Below, piece by piece: positions 27,176 to 34,875 of a stretch of DNA of 64,000 nt. The stretch spans positions 1 through 64,000 of the forward strand of contig DASVWC010000016.1 of assembly GCA_036389835.1 (NCBI GenBank). The letters run 5' to 3'. A program made the position numbers and the translations under genes. Source of the stretch: AC-37 sp036389835. Lineage in GTDB: Bacteria > Actinomycetota > Thermoleophilia > Solirubrobacterales > Thermoleophilaceae. Under the pieces are notes generated by a model. It was given only the letters and a program-made list of their open reading frames with translations. It was not told the DNA's origin and made no database searches. The stretch's first letter is position 1. Every line of letters begins with the position of its first letter.

Positions 27176-29655
27176 CCGCGCCGCCGGGAGGCGGGCCGCG
27201 CGTCGCGCCCGCCGACGTGTTCGTCGGGCGGCGTGAGCTGCTCGACGCGCTCATCGCCAGGCTCGACCAGACCCGCCCGGAGGACGCCGACGGGTGCGTG
27301 ACCGACACGTACGGCGTCTGGGGCATCGGCAAGAGCCGCTTCCTGGCGCACCTCGGCCGCGAGGCGGCCGCCGCGTTCGAGGACGGGATCGTCCTCAGTC
27401 ACAGCGCCACCGCGCTCGAGCCGATGGCCGCCCCCGGCGCGACGCCGCTCCCGGAGCCGACCCTGCCGATCGCCCTCCAGCGCTTCTTCAGGTTCCTGCG
27501 CGAGGTGCGCGGGCAGGCCATCGAGCAGAGCGGCGGCGACGAGGACGTCAGGGAGCTGTTCACGGACTTCGACCTGGCGGCCGAGAACGTCGAGTCCGAG
27601 CTGGCCATGCTCGCGTTCCACGTCGACGTCGACCAGAGCATCACGGACGCGGACATCGGCCCCGGCGCACAGGTCCAGACGACCACCATCTCGCTGAACG
27701 CGGACCTCGCCGAGTTCGGCGGGCAGGTGCATCGGGCCCTGGTCAGCGGCGAGTTCGCCAGCGCGCTGGCCGAGCTGTCGCTGGATCGCCCGATCCTCTG
27801 GTCCATCGACGACTTCGAGTGCATCGCGTCGCGCTCGATCGGCCGCTGGCTGCTCGACCTGATCGGCTCGATCGAGCGCGGGCTGGTCGTGCTCTCGCGC
27901 CCGCCCTGGGCGGAGGAGCCGGCGATCACGATGAAGTCGCAGTCGCTGATCCGCGAGCCGCTGCCGCCGCTGTCGGAGCCGGAGGTCCAGGAGTACGCCG
28001 AGCGCTGCCTGCCGGACCAGGCCGTCGCGCCCGGGATCGGAGCCGTGGCGCGCCGCTTCACCGACGGCCATCCCGGCACGCTTGGGCTGGTCGCCGAGCT
28101 GCTCCAGCAGGATCCCGCGCTCGCGGGGGATCCGGCGCGGCTCGAGGCGCAGCTCGCCGCGCTCCCGGAGGACATCGACGCGCGCCGGCTGGAGCTGGTG
28201 GAGCGGATCGTCCCGGCATCCGAGCGCGAGGCCGTCGAGGCCTGTGCCGTGCTTCGGCGCTTCGACGCCGACGCGCTGGCGGCGGTGCTCGAGCAGGCCC
28301 CGGAGGCGGCGGCGGCCAAGGTCGACGTGCTGCGGCGCCACTCGTTCATCGGCACCGAGACCGACCCGGACACCGGCGGACGCGTGCACCGCCTCCACGG
28401 GTTCGTCCGCGGCGGGATGGAGCAGAGGCTGCGCGACGGGAGCCCGGCCCGTCACGCGGAGCTGCACGCCCGCGCGGCCAGGTTCTACTACCGCTGGATC
28501 ACCGAGTACGAGGAGGAGGAGCAGGCCGAGGCCACGAGCGCCTACGGAGGCTGGTACCGCTACGAGGACCGGCGCTGGCAGCGCTTCACGCGCGAGTGGC
28601 TGCACCACCAAGCGATAGCGGACCGCGCGCCGTCGGAGGGCGCTCCGGCCGAGCGGCAGCGCCAGCGCGCCCGGCGCCGCTTCGCGCGCGTGTTCCTCGA
28701 CGCGTTCTGGTGGTGGGGCTACTACATCGACTTCCCGTTCTGCCACGGGCTGATCGAGGACTGGCACGCGACCCAGGAGGACGTCGACTGGGTCGAGGAC
28801 CTGCGCCTGGTGCTGGAGCGCTACCCGACCGGCTGGCACAAGGCCGGCGACCCGGGCTGGCCGGACGTCCGGACAGCCCTCCTGCGCGTGCGCGACGCGT
28901 GCGGCCTCGACGGCAGGCCAAACGAGCGCTGGGACGCGGACGACAGGCACACGCGCGCGCTGCTCGAGCTGTTCCTGGCCCACTCGCGGCGCTACGCGGC
29001 CGCGCCCGGCGACGACGAGCGCGCCCGCGCGTACGCCGGGGCCGCCGGCCACTACGAGACGGCGCTAGGGCTCTTCCGCGACAACGAGGACGCCTGGGAC
29101 GTCGCCTGGACGCTCTTCGAGCGCGCCGAGCTGCACGTCGAGCACGGCGACGAGGCGGCGGCGCTGGCCGACTGGAACGAGTGCGTGAAGACGATGCTCG
29201 CCGACCAGCTGGACGACGAGGAGCTGATGGCGAACGTGCACCGCGTCACCGCGGACATCGAGTGGCGCCGCGGACGGATCGCCGACGCGATGGCGGCCCA
29301 CGGCCGCTCGCTCGCGCACGCGTACCTGTTCCAGAACCGGCCGCACGCGCCGGACGCGTACACGATCGCCTTCTACCAGGAGGCGATCGCGCGGGCCTCC
29401 GAGCGGCTCGCCGCGGCCTGGACGACGCCGGAGCGGGAGGCCGCGGCGAAGGCGCTGGCCGGCTGCGCGCCGATCGTCTGCCGGTGTGGAGGCGACTCGA
29501 TCGCCGCCGCGCTCGCGGCACCGGACGAGCGCGCGCTGCTCGCGCTGCTGCCGCGGCTACCGGCGAGCGGCGCCGACTCGGAGTTCCTGGACGAGTGGCG
29601 CGACGTCGAGGACGCCGTGGCCGCCACCGCCGACCGCGACCTTCAGCCCGTCTGA
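27172..29655 (+). CDS. STAND-type P-loop NTPase with helical repeats
   Basis: An 827-residue NTPase. It starts FVGRRELLDALIARL as in many AAA/STAND ATPases. Walker A GVWGIGKS is at about 48-55, and a hydrophobic strand ending LWSIDDFE near 208-216 is Walker B. A winged-helix-like region follows (about 370-430: GGRVHRLHGFVRGGMEQRL), then Trp-rich helical sequence and TPR-like repeats (about 620-740). An insertion at about 139-178 (AAENVE, then VDQSITDADIGPGAQVQTT) repeats the motif of the upstream membrane protein. There is no N-terminal effector domain, so the effector may be encoded in trans. Signal-transduction or defence roles are typical for STAND proteins, unproven here. Confidence 0.85.
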   Translation: MTAPPGGGPRVAPADVFVGRRELLDALIARLDQTRPEDADGCVTDTYGVWGIGKSRFLAHLGREAAAAFEDGIVLSHSATALEPMAAPGATPLPEPTLPIALQRFFRFLREVRGQAIEQSGGDEDVRELFTDFDLAAENVESELAMLAFHVDVDQSITDADIGPGAQVQTTTISLNADLAEFGGQVHRALVSGEFASALAELSLDRPILWSIDDFECIASRSIGRWLLDLIGSIERGLVVLSRPPWAEEPAITMKSQSLIREPLPPLSEPEVQEYAERCLPDQAVAPGIGAVARRFTDGHPGTLGLVAELLQQDPALAGDPARLEAQLAALPEDIDARRLELVERIVPASEREAVEACAVLRRFDADALAAVLEQAPEAAAAKVDVLRRHSFIGTETDPDTGGRVHRLHGFVRGGMEQRLRDGSPARHAELHARAARFYYRWITEYEEEEQAEATSAYGGWYRYEDRRWQRFTREWLHHQAIADRAPSEGAPAERQRQRARRRFARVFLDAFWWWGYYIDFPFCHGLIEDWHATQEDVDWVEDLRLVLERYPTGWHKAGDPGWPDVRTALLRVRDACGLDGRPNERWDADDRHTRALLELFLAHSRRYAAAPGDDERARAYAGAAGHYETALGLFRDNEDAWDVAWTLFERAELHVEHGDEAAALADWNECVKTMLADQLDDEELMANVHRVTADIEWRRGRIADAMAAHGRSLAHAYLFQNRPHAPDAYTIAFYQEAIARASERLAAAWTTPEREAAAKALAGCAPIVCRCGGDSIAAALAAPDERALLALLPRLPASGADSEFLDEWRDVEDAVAATADRDLQPV

Positions 29656-30299
29656 TCGAGCCCCAGCTCGGTGGCGAGCCAGCTCGCCTGGAGCTCGCGC
29701 TCGTGCTCGAACGGGTCGTCGATTCCGGCGTCGTGCCCGCGGCGCATGCCGGCTGTGTGGGCGGCGATGTACGCCACGCCCGCGGGCTCCTCGAACCACT
29801 TCACGGCGTCGCTCACGAACTCGGCGAGCTGCGCGGCCCGGCGCACCAGCGGCTTCCCTCCCTTGCCCGCGCGCGCAGCCTCGGCCGCGATCGCGGCCAG
29901 CTCCTCCGGGGACGCGCTGGGCTCCGCCGCGCGGAGCGCCTCGCCGTGGGAGTCGAGGCCGACCCGGCTCAACTCGAAGGCCGCGTGGTGGGCCGTCCGC
30001 CGCAGGCAGTGGTCGGCGAAGCGCTCGCTCGCCTCGTCCCAGGCCACGATCCGCTCCACGAGGCGCCCGCGGCGGGCCACCACCTTGAGCTGCAGCTCGA
30101 CGGGGTCGCCGTCGAGCTCCACGCGCCAGAGCTCGTTCGCGATCCAGTGCGGGAGGTCGCGCACGCGGCAGGCGTGCACCCCGGTGGCGCAGGGTGCGAG
30201 CTCGCCGTCGGACTCGACCCAGCCGGCTCCGGGCTCGGGCCAGACGTGGCCGCTGAACGGCGCGAGCCGCCCCTCGCGCAGGAACTTGTAGGCGATCAC
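29643..30299 (-). CDS. Conserved hypothetical protein (sigma/anti-sigma operon)
   Basis: A 218-residue soluble protein beginning IAYKFLREGRLAPFSGHVWPEPGAGW, with ACATGVHACRVRDLPHW-like sequence (about 36-52). I recognise this N-terminal arrangement from uncharacterised actinobacterial proteins, but no function is known. The middle (about 125-150) is Ala/Glu helical. Its GTG overlaps the anti-sigma stop as GTGA, making it the third gene of the sigma operon. Its 3' end overlaps the convergent NTPase by 13 bp. Confidence 0.7.
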   Translation of the reverse strand: MIAYKFLREGRLAPFSGHVWPEPGAGWVESDGELAPCATGVHACRVRDLPHWIANELWRVELDGDPVELQLKVVARRGRLVERIVAWDEASERFADHCLRRTAHHAAFELSRVGLDSHGEALRAAEPSASPEELAAIAAEAARAGKGGKPLVRRAAQLAEFVSDAVKWFEEPAGVAYIAAHTAGMRRGHDAGIDDPFEHERELQASWLATELGLDQTG

Positions 30300-30544
30300 G
30301 CCGACCCCGCCGCCTCGCGGAACGCGGTGCGCAGCGCCTCGCGCTCGGCGGCGTCCGGCGGCTCGACCGGAAGCGTGCGGAGATCGGCCGCGGTGGCGCG
30401 CAGCTGCGAGAGGAAGCCGTAGCAGCCGGGGCAGTAGACGATGTGGGTCTCGAGCCGGGTGCGCTCGTCGTCGGGCATGTGGCCCTCGAGGTACGCGGTC
30501 ATCACGCCGAGGACGTTGGTGCAGCGCTGGTCGAGCTTGCTCAC
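30296..30544 (-). CDS. Anti-sigma factor, zinc-finger (ZAS) type
   Basis: An 82-residue cytoplasmic protein with the ZAS zinc motif: an upstream His region (AYLEGHMPDDE) and H-I-V-Y-C-P-G-C (H-x3-C-x2-C, residues about 33-40). No TM helix is present, so it is a soluble anti-sigma such as redox-sensing ones. It overlaps the upstream sigma gene by 4 bp (GTGA), the usual cognate arrangement. Expected role: sequester that sigma factor until a signal, perhaps thiol oxidation, releases it. Confidence 0.88.
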   Translation of the reverse strand: MSKLDQRCTNVLGVMTAYLEGHMPDDERTRLETHIVYCPGCYGFLSQLRATAADLRTLPVEPPDAAEREALRTAFREAAGSA

Positions 30545-31176
30545 GAGGCCGGCGCTCCCGCTCGCTCGTCGAGCGCCTCGCGGAGCTTCGTCCGCGCGTC
30601 GTGGAGCAGCGCGATCTGCGTCTCGCGCGGCAGGCCGAGGGCGGCGGTCAGCTCACGCGCGTCAAGCCCCTCGGCGTCGTTGAGCACGAGCAGCGCCGCC
30701 GCGTGCGGGTGCAGCCCGCGCAGGGATTCCTTGAGCGCCGCGCGGCGGAGCGAGGCGGCGTCCCGCTCCTCGGACCAGGGCTCGGGCATGGCGTCGTCGA
30801 GCCACCAGCCCTCCCAGCGGTCATCCTCGGGCTCGAAGGCCGCGCGGTCCACGCCGGGCCCACCGTCCGGGGTGGGTGCCGCGGCCACGAGGCGCAGCTC
30901 CCGGAAGGTGAGGTAGAAGAGCCAGGCGGTCAGCGACGGGAATGGATCCGGCGGGACTCGCTCGCGCAGCGCCTCGAGCCAGGCCGCGCGCACGGCGCCG
31001 CGGGCGGCGGCGTCGTCGGCCTGCACCGCGCGAGCAAGCCGCAGCAGCCGCCCGTGGTAGCGCTCGACGAGCGCCGCGAAGGCCTCCTCGTCGCACGCGT
31101 CCAGCGCCGTGGCGATCGACGCGCGCGCCGCGTCGTCGCCCGGGCGTCCTGCGACCGCCTCGTCTCCGGGAACCAT
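30541..31176 (-). CDS. ECF-type RNA polymerase sigma factor
   Basis: A 211-residue ECF-like sigma factor. Region 2 (about 25-95) is recognisable (FAALVERYHGRLLRLARAVQAD, ending LTAWLFYLTFRELR) but poor in the usual acidic DAEDLVQE block, which reads DDAAARGAVRAAW. Region 4 (about 150-200) reads LRGLHPHAAALLVLNDAEGLDARELTAALGL. A long Asp/Glu/Trp-rich linker separates them. The divergence suggests an unusual promoter specificity. GATAAT lies 12 nt upstream of the ATG on this strand. It forms an operon with its anti-sigma and a hypothetical gene. Confidence 0.82.
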   Translation of the reverse strand: MVPGDEAVAGRPGDDAARASIATALDACDEEAFAALVERYHGRLLRLARAVQADDAAARGAVRAAWLEALRERVPPDPFPSLTAWLFYLTFRELRLVAAAPTPDGGPGVDRAAFEPEDDRWEGWWLDDAMPEPWSEERDAASLRRAALKESLRGLHPHAAALLVLNDAEGLDARELTAALGLPRETQIALLHDARTKLREALDERAGAPAS

Positions 31177-31319
31177 CGATCCGGCGCGATTATCGAAGCT
31201 GGCGCATGGCCGGTCAAGGAGCCGCGGCCGGCCGCGCTACCGCATACCCCGGCGGGCGGCGCCGACGGCCCGCGGCCGGGGGCGTACGCTGAGATGACGG
31301 ACGGCAAAGGAGGCGGACG

Positions 31320-32057
31320 ATGCCTGAGCACAGGATCGGAACACGCGAGGAATGGCAGGCGGCTCGCGACGAGGTCGCGAAGCTCGAGGCCGAGCACGCG
31401 AAGCTCGCCCAGAAGGTGACCGAGCAGAGGCGTCAGCTGCCCTGGGTCCCGGTGGAGAAGGAGTACCGGTTCGACACCGAGGATGGGCAGAAGACGCTGG
31501 CCGAGCTCTTCGAAGGCCGCTCGCAGCTCCTCGCCTACAACATCATGTTCGGTCCCGACTACGAGCTCGGCGCCTGCCCCGGCTGCTCCAACCTGGGGGA
31601 TGAGCTCGACGCCACGCGTGTGCATCTGAACCACCACGACGTGACGTTGATCTGCTTCTCGCGCGCGCCGATCGATCGGCTCATCGCCTACAAGGAGCGG
31701 ATGGGCTGGCAGTTCCCCTACGTCTCGACCCATGGCACGGAGTTCCCCTTCGACTTCGGGCTGGCCCTCACGCCCGAGCAGGCGCAGGAGACCCCCGAGG
31801 TCAAGGAGGTGATCGACAATCCCCCCGAGTGGCTCAGCGACTGGGGGCGACAGGTCGGAGCCAAGCTCGAGGACGGCCTGCGCGAGGGGCCGGGCTTCAT
31901 CGCCTTCGCGCGCGAGAACGGCAGCGTCTACCACACCTACACGGTCACGGCGCCCGATCCGTTCGTCGCGCCCTACCACTCGTTCCTGCTCGCGCGAACG
32001 CCGAAGCCCGAGCCCGAGGAGCCCCGCGCCTGGCGCAAGGACGAGTACCCGGACTGA
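31320..32057 (+). CDS. DUF899 (thioredoxin-like fold) protein
   Basis: A 245-residue cytoplasmic protein of the DUF899 family. An N-terminal coiled helix (EEWQAARDEVAKLEAEHAKL) precedes a thioredoxin-like domain with the family motif NIMFGPDYELGACPGCSNL (about 74-92), whose CPGC suits a redox centre, and later WQFPYVSTHGTEFPFDFG. The function is unknown, but the fold suggests dithiol chemistry. AAAGGAGG precedes the ATG, and TACGCT at 31285-31290 is a possible -10. It overlaps the next gene as CTGA. Confidence 0.9.
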   Translation: MPEHRIGTREEWQAARDEVAKLEAEHAKLAQKVTEQRRQLPWVPVEKEYRFDTEDGQKTLAELFEGRSQLLAYNIMFGPDYELGACPGCSNLGDELDATRVHLNHHDVTLICFSRAPIDRLIAYKERMGWQFPYVSTHGTEFPFDFGLALTPEQAQETPEVKEVIDNPPEWLSDWGRQVGAKLEDGLREGPGFIAFARENGSVYHTYTVTAPDPFVAPYHSFLLARTPKPEPEEPRAWRKDEYPD

Positions 32058-32455
32058 TCGCGGTAGCGCCCGCCGGCCTCCTCGTCGCCGCAGCGTCGGC
32101 GGTTGCGCTCTACCTCGCGTTTCTTCTCACGTTGCTGCTGCTCGGCCGCCGGGAGGATGCGCGGGCGTGGGCCGGCTTCGTTCCCGACTGCGCCGTCCTC
32201 TTCAAGCGACTGCTGCGCGACGGCCGCGTGCCGCGCGGGCGCAAGCTGCTGATCGGCGGCCTCGTCGCGTATCTCGCGATGCCGTTCGATCTGGTGCCGG
32301 ACTTCATCCCGGTCGCCGGCCAGCTCGACGACGCGATCGTCGTCGCCGTCGTGCTGCGCACGGTTCTGCGCGGCGCGGGGGCGGAGCTGGTCCGCGAGCA
32401 CTGGCCTGGGCCCGCGGCGTCGCTCGCGGTGATGCTGCGCCTCGCGGGCCGCTAG
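32054..32455 (+). CDS. DUF1232 membrane protein with apparent CTG start
   Basis: A 133-residue protein: one TM helix (about 8-30), then the DUF1232 core GGLVAYLAMPFDLVPDFIPVAGQLDDAI-type motif (about 75-102). The frame holds no ATG, GTG or TTG before the TM helix. The only initiator-like codon is CTG 32054, which overlaps the preceding stop as CTGA, the same geometry as the GTGA/ATGA couplings seen elsewhere. A later GTG would remove the TM helix usual in actinobacterial members. The function is unknown. Confidence 0.8.
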   Translation: MIAVAPAGLLVAAASAVALYLAFLLTLLLLGRREDARAWAGFVPDCAVLFKRLLRDGRVPRGRKLLIGGLVAYLAMPFDLVPDFIPVAGQLDDAIVVAVVLRTVLRGAGAELVREHWPGPAASLAVMLRLAGR

Positions 32456-32862
32456 GCGTCCAGCCCCGCCGTCTCCAGCGCCGCGGCCAAGTTGGCGGCG
32501 CCCTGCGCGAGGATCTCGTAGCGGGCGACCCTGCCGTCACGGCACGTCACGCCGACGAGTACGCGATCCTCGATCCTCGCGTCGCTGTCCGGCATGAGGT
32601 GCGACAGGCGACACAGCAGGAAGACCTCGTCGCCGCGCTCGTAGACCCGCTCGATGTGCTGGTGGGCGTCGTGCAGCATGTCCCACTGCGTGCGGATCAC
32701 CGCCTCGATCTCGCTCCTGCCGCGCCGCGTTCCGGGCTCGAGCGCCGTCGGTGCGTTCAGGTACTCGGCGTCGGGGTGGCCGAGTGCGAGAAGCGCGTCG
32801 AGGTCACGGGCGTTCCAGGCCTCGACCAGCCTGCGCGCAAGCGCCACGTTCTCGTCGGACAT
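32452..32862 (-). CDS. SnoaL-like (NTF2-fold) protein
   Basis: A 136-residue cone-shaped NTF2-fold protein: VALARRLVEAWNARDLDALLALGHPDAEY (helix then first strands) is the SnoaL-like signature, with a C-terminal RDGRVARYEILAQGA. These proteins are isomerases, hydrolases or ligand-binding; nothing here tells which. The ATG at 32862 is preceded by TAGCTT ending 8 nt upstream with no Shine-Dalgarno. The longer frame on this strand comes from the neighbouring gene region. The 3' end overlaps DUF1232 by 4 bp. Confidence 0.87.
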   Translation of the reverse strand: MSDENVALARRLVEAWNARDLDALLALGHPDAEYLNAPTALEPGTRRGRSEIEAVIRTQWDMLHDAHQHIERVYERGDEVFLLCRLSHLMPDSDARIEDRVLVGVTCRDGRVARYEILAQGAANLAAALETAGLDA

Positions 32863-32927
32863 CGCGCGCGAAGCTATCGACCCGAGGCGCCCTCGGCCGG
32901 CTGGGTCGCGCCGGCCGGCCCGCGCCC

Positions 32928-33266
32928 TCAGGCGATCATGCGCTCGAGCGCCAGCACCTCGGGCGGGTTGCGGTCGAGGTCCTCGAGCACGGCCTCGACC
33001 TCGCACACCGACCGCGCCACCATCGTGATCGCGCCGGCGCGGTCGAGCGCCTCGAGCTCGAGGCGCTGGGTCCGCGTCGGGCCGGGCCCGCGCGGCGCCT
33101 TGACCTCGATCGCGACGAAGCGTCCGCCGTAGCAAGCGAGTATCCGCGGCGCGCCCTTGCGCACGCTCGTCTCCCCGTCGAGGTAGATGCACCACGCGCC
33201 GCGGGCGCGCAGCATGTGACCGATCGCGAGGACCAGCTCGGCGACAGCACGGCTACCCAGCGCCAT
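32928..33266 (-). CDS. VRR-NUC-like nuclease fold, altered active site
   Basis: A 112-residue protein resembling the VRR-NUC branch of PD-(D/E)xK nucleases. The core GRFVAIEVKAPRG (about 57-69) provides the E-x-K half, followed by TRTQRLELEALDRAGAITMVARS, typical of the family. The usual GxPD preceding it reads GAPRI, so the metal-binding Asp is replaced by Arg and catalysis may be lost. GGGAGG sits upstream of the ATG at 33266, favouring it over TTG 33284. A stand-alone VRR-NUC protein is phage- or repair-like in context; the neighbours give no clue. Confidence 0.75.
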   Translation of the reverse strand: MALGSRAVAELVLAIGHMLRARGAWCIYLDGETSVRKGAPRILACYGGRFVAIEVKAPRGPGPTRTQRLELEALDRAGAITMVARSVCEVEAVLEDLDRNPPEVLALERMIA

Positions 33267-33313
33267 TGCTCCTCCCCACCTCAACCCTCTCGTGCTTGGT
33301 TACGACCCGATGT

Positions 33314-33326
33314 TTCAGCCACCCCC
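33314..33326. promoter_or_regulatory. TTCAGCCACCCCC element (copy 1)
   Basis: This 13-nt sequence recurs exactly at 47954-47966, also in an intergenic region and in the same orientation. Both lie 108-160 nt upstream of genes for extracytoplasmic proteins (DsbB and a lipoprotein). Confidence 0.35.
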
Positions 33327-33438
33327 CTGACGAGTCCTGATCGCTTAGGAGCGGGCGAGCATTATCGCCGCACCGTGCGAGGTAGGGCATACCCGCTTTG
33401 TAGTAATTCCTCCCCAGAACAACGTAGGTCAGGTAGGG

Positions 33439-33458
33439 GGACCCTATTGGGCGGGTCC
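33439..33458. promoter_or_regulatory. GGACCC-N8-GGGTCC dyad upstream of DsbB
   Basis: A perfect 6-bp inverted repeat about 15 nt upstream of the TACGTT -10 box, in a relatively AT-rich intergenic stretch (33360-33450). A possible regulator site. Confidence 0.4.
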
Positions 33459-33472
33459 GCAGCCCCCGCGGC

Positions 33473-33478
33473 TACGTT
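33473..33478 (+). promoter_or_regulatory. -10 box (TACGTT) of DsbB-like gene
   Basis: TACGTT followed by 7 nt and GTG 33486; no Shine-Dalgarno. Leaderless type. Confidence 0.5.
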
Positions 33479-33485
33479 GTCCCGC

Positions 33486-34049
33486 GTGGAGAAGGCTGAC
33501 GTCACCGATGCCGTCGCGATCGTCCTGGCCGCACTGGCCGTGGCCGCTCAGGCGGCCCTGGCCGCCCTCCTCCTCCTCGCGCTTGCGTCACTCGCGTCGC
33601 AGCGGGCGCGCGGCTGGCTGCGCGAGCTGCGCGCCACGGTCGCGGGCGCCGAGCTCTGGGTCGCGTGGGCGGTGGCGGCCGTGGCGACCGCCGGCAGCCT
33701 GTTCTTCTCGGAGTACGCCGACTTCGTCCCCTGCCGGCTCTGCTGGTTCCAGCGCATCGCGATGTACCCGCTGGCCGTGCTGCTCCTCATCGCGGCCATC
33801 CGCGGGGACCGGCGCGCGGGGCCGCTCTACGCGCTGCCGTTCCCCGTCGCCGGTGCGCTGGTGTCGATCTACCACGTCTACATCGAGTACAACCCGGAGG
33901 CGGAGAGCGCGAGCTGCAAGGTGTCGGCGCCGTGCTCGCTGAGGTGGATCGAGGAGCTCGGCTACGTGACCATCCCCGTACTCGCGCTGACCGCCTTCGC
34001 GGCGATCTTCGTCCTGCTGCTCGCGGCGCGCACGCGGCCCGATGCCTGA
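33486..34049 (+). CDS. Disulfide bond formation protein, DsbB-like
   Basis: A 187-residue inner-membrane oxidoreductase. An extra N-terminal TM helix (about 5-35) precedes the four-helix DsbB core; the first redox pair is PCRLCWFQR (Cys about 82 and 85), and the second pair, SCKVSAPC, lies in the second extracytoplasmic loop. It would reoxidise a DsbA-like thiol oxidase and pass electrons to quinone. No DsbA is adjacent, but several Cys-containing exported proteins are encoded in the window. GTG start with a leaderless promoter; it overlaps the LysE gene by 8 bp. Confidence 0.93.
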   Translation: MEKADVTDAVAIVLAALAVAAQAALAALLLLALASLASQRARGWLRELRATVAGAELWVAWAVAAVATAGSLFFSEYADFVPCRLCWFQRIAMYPLAVLLLIAAIRGDRRAGPLYALPFPVAGALVSIYHVYIEYNPEAESASCKVSAPCSLRWIEELGYVTIPVLALTAFAAIFVLLLAARTRPDA

Positions 34050-34659
34050 CCTGCTGCTCCCGTACCTCGCGGTGATCGCGGTACTCACGATCACCCCCGG
34101 GCCCGACATGCTGCTCGCGCTTCGCAACGGCCTGCGCGGTGGCCCGGAGGCGGCGTGGGCGACCGGCCTCGGCTGCAGCGCCGGCATCGCGGTCCACGCG
34201 CTGCTCGCCGTGCTCGGCCTCTCCGCGATCCTGGCCGCGTCGGACGAGGCGTTCACGGTCGTGAGGGTGGCCGGCGCCGCCTACCTCGTGCTGCTCGGCG
34301 TGCAGGCGATCGCGGGCTCCTTCACCCGCAGCTCCGCGCTGGACGCGCCGGGCGGCAGGGAGACCGGCTCCCCGTTCCAGCAGGGACTCATCACCAACCT
34401 GCTCAACCCCAAGATGGCGCTGCTGTTCCTCACGCTGCTGCCGCAGTTCGTCGCCGACGGCGAGCCGCGGGTCGCGACGACCGCGGTGCTGGCGGCGATC
34501 TTCCTCGCCGGCGCGGTGGCGTGGTGGCGGGCGTTCTCGCTCGCCGTCGGGCCGCTAGGCCGGCTCCTCTCGCGACCCCGCGTCGTCGCCTGGTTCGACC
34601 GCGGCACGGGCGCCCTGCTGGTCGGGCTCGGCCTCCGCGTGGCCCTCGAGCGCCGCTGA
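34042..34659 (+). CDS. LysE-family amino acid exporter
   Basis: A 205-residue, six-TM LysE/RhtB transporter. The N-terminal motif LTITPGPDMLLALRNGLRGG (about 14-33) and NLLNPKMALLFLTLLPQF (about 119-136) are diagnostic. It exports amino acids or their derivatives; the substrate is unknown. It overlaps the DsbB gene by 8 bp, implying co-transcription. The last 105 bp are antisense to the convergent small TM protein gene. Confidence 0.93.
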   Translation: MPDLLLPYLAVIAVLTITPGPDMLLALRNGLRGGPEAAWATGLGCSAGIAVHALLAVLGLSAILAASDEAFTVVRVAGAAYLVLLGVQAIAGSFTRSSALDAPGGRETGSPFQQGLITNLLNPKMALLFLTLLPQFVADGEPRVATTAVLAAIFLAGAVAWWRAFSLAVGPLGRLLSRPRVVAWFDRGTGALLVGLGLRVALERR

Positions 34660-34875
34660 CTCGTCCGCCCGGCGGGTGCGCTCGCGCACCCAGATCAGGC
34701 CGCCCGCGAGCGCGAGGGTGACGACCACCCCGCCGCCGATCAACGCGGGGCTGGCGCCACCCCTGTCCGGCGGGGGCGCCGGCTCCGGATGGGGGTAGTC
34801 GAGCGGGTGCGCGAGCGGGGGATCGATCGCGTCGAGGAGCTGGGCCAGCGATCCGGCCAGGTCGAGGACGCCCAT
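34555..34875 (-). CDS. Single-TM hypothetical protein, last gene of cupredoxin operon
   Basis: 106 residues: a Pro-rich periplasmic N-terminus (LAHPLDYPHPEPAPPPDR), one TM helix (about 45-63) and an acidic cytoplasmic tail. The start ATG overlaps the previous stop in TGATG, so it is translated by re-initiation after the membrane protein. About 35 C-terminal codons are antisense to lysE, which is unusual; the tail may be poorly constrained. No family recognised. Confidence 0.6.
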   Translation of the reverse strand: MGVLDLAGSLAQLLDAIDPPLAHPLDYPHPEPAPPPDRGGASPALIGGGVVVTLALAGGLIWVRERTRRADESAALEGHAEAEPDQQGARAAVEPGDDAGSREEPA

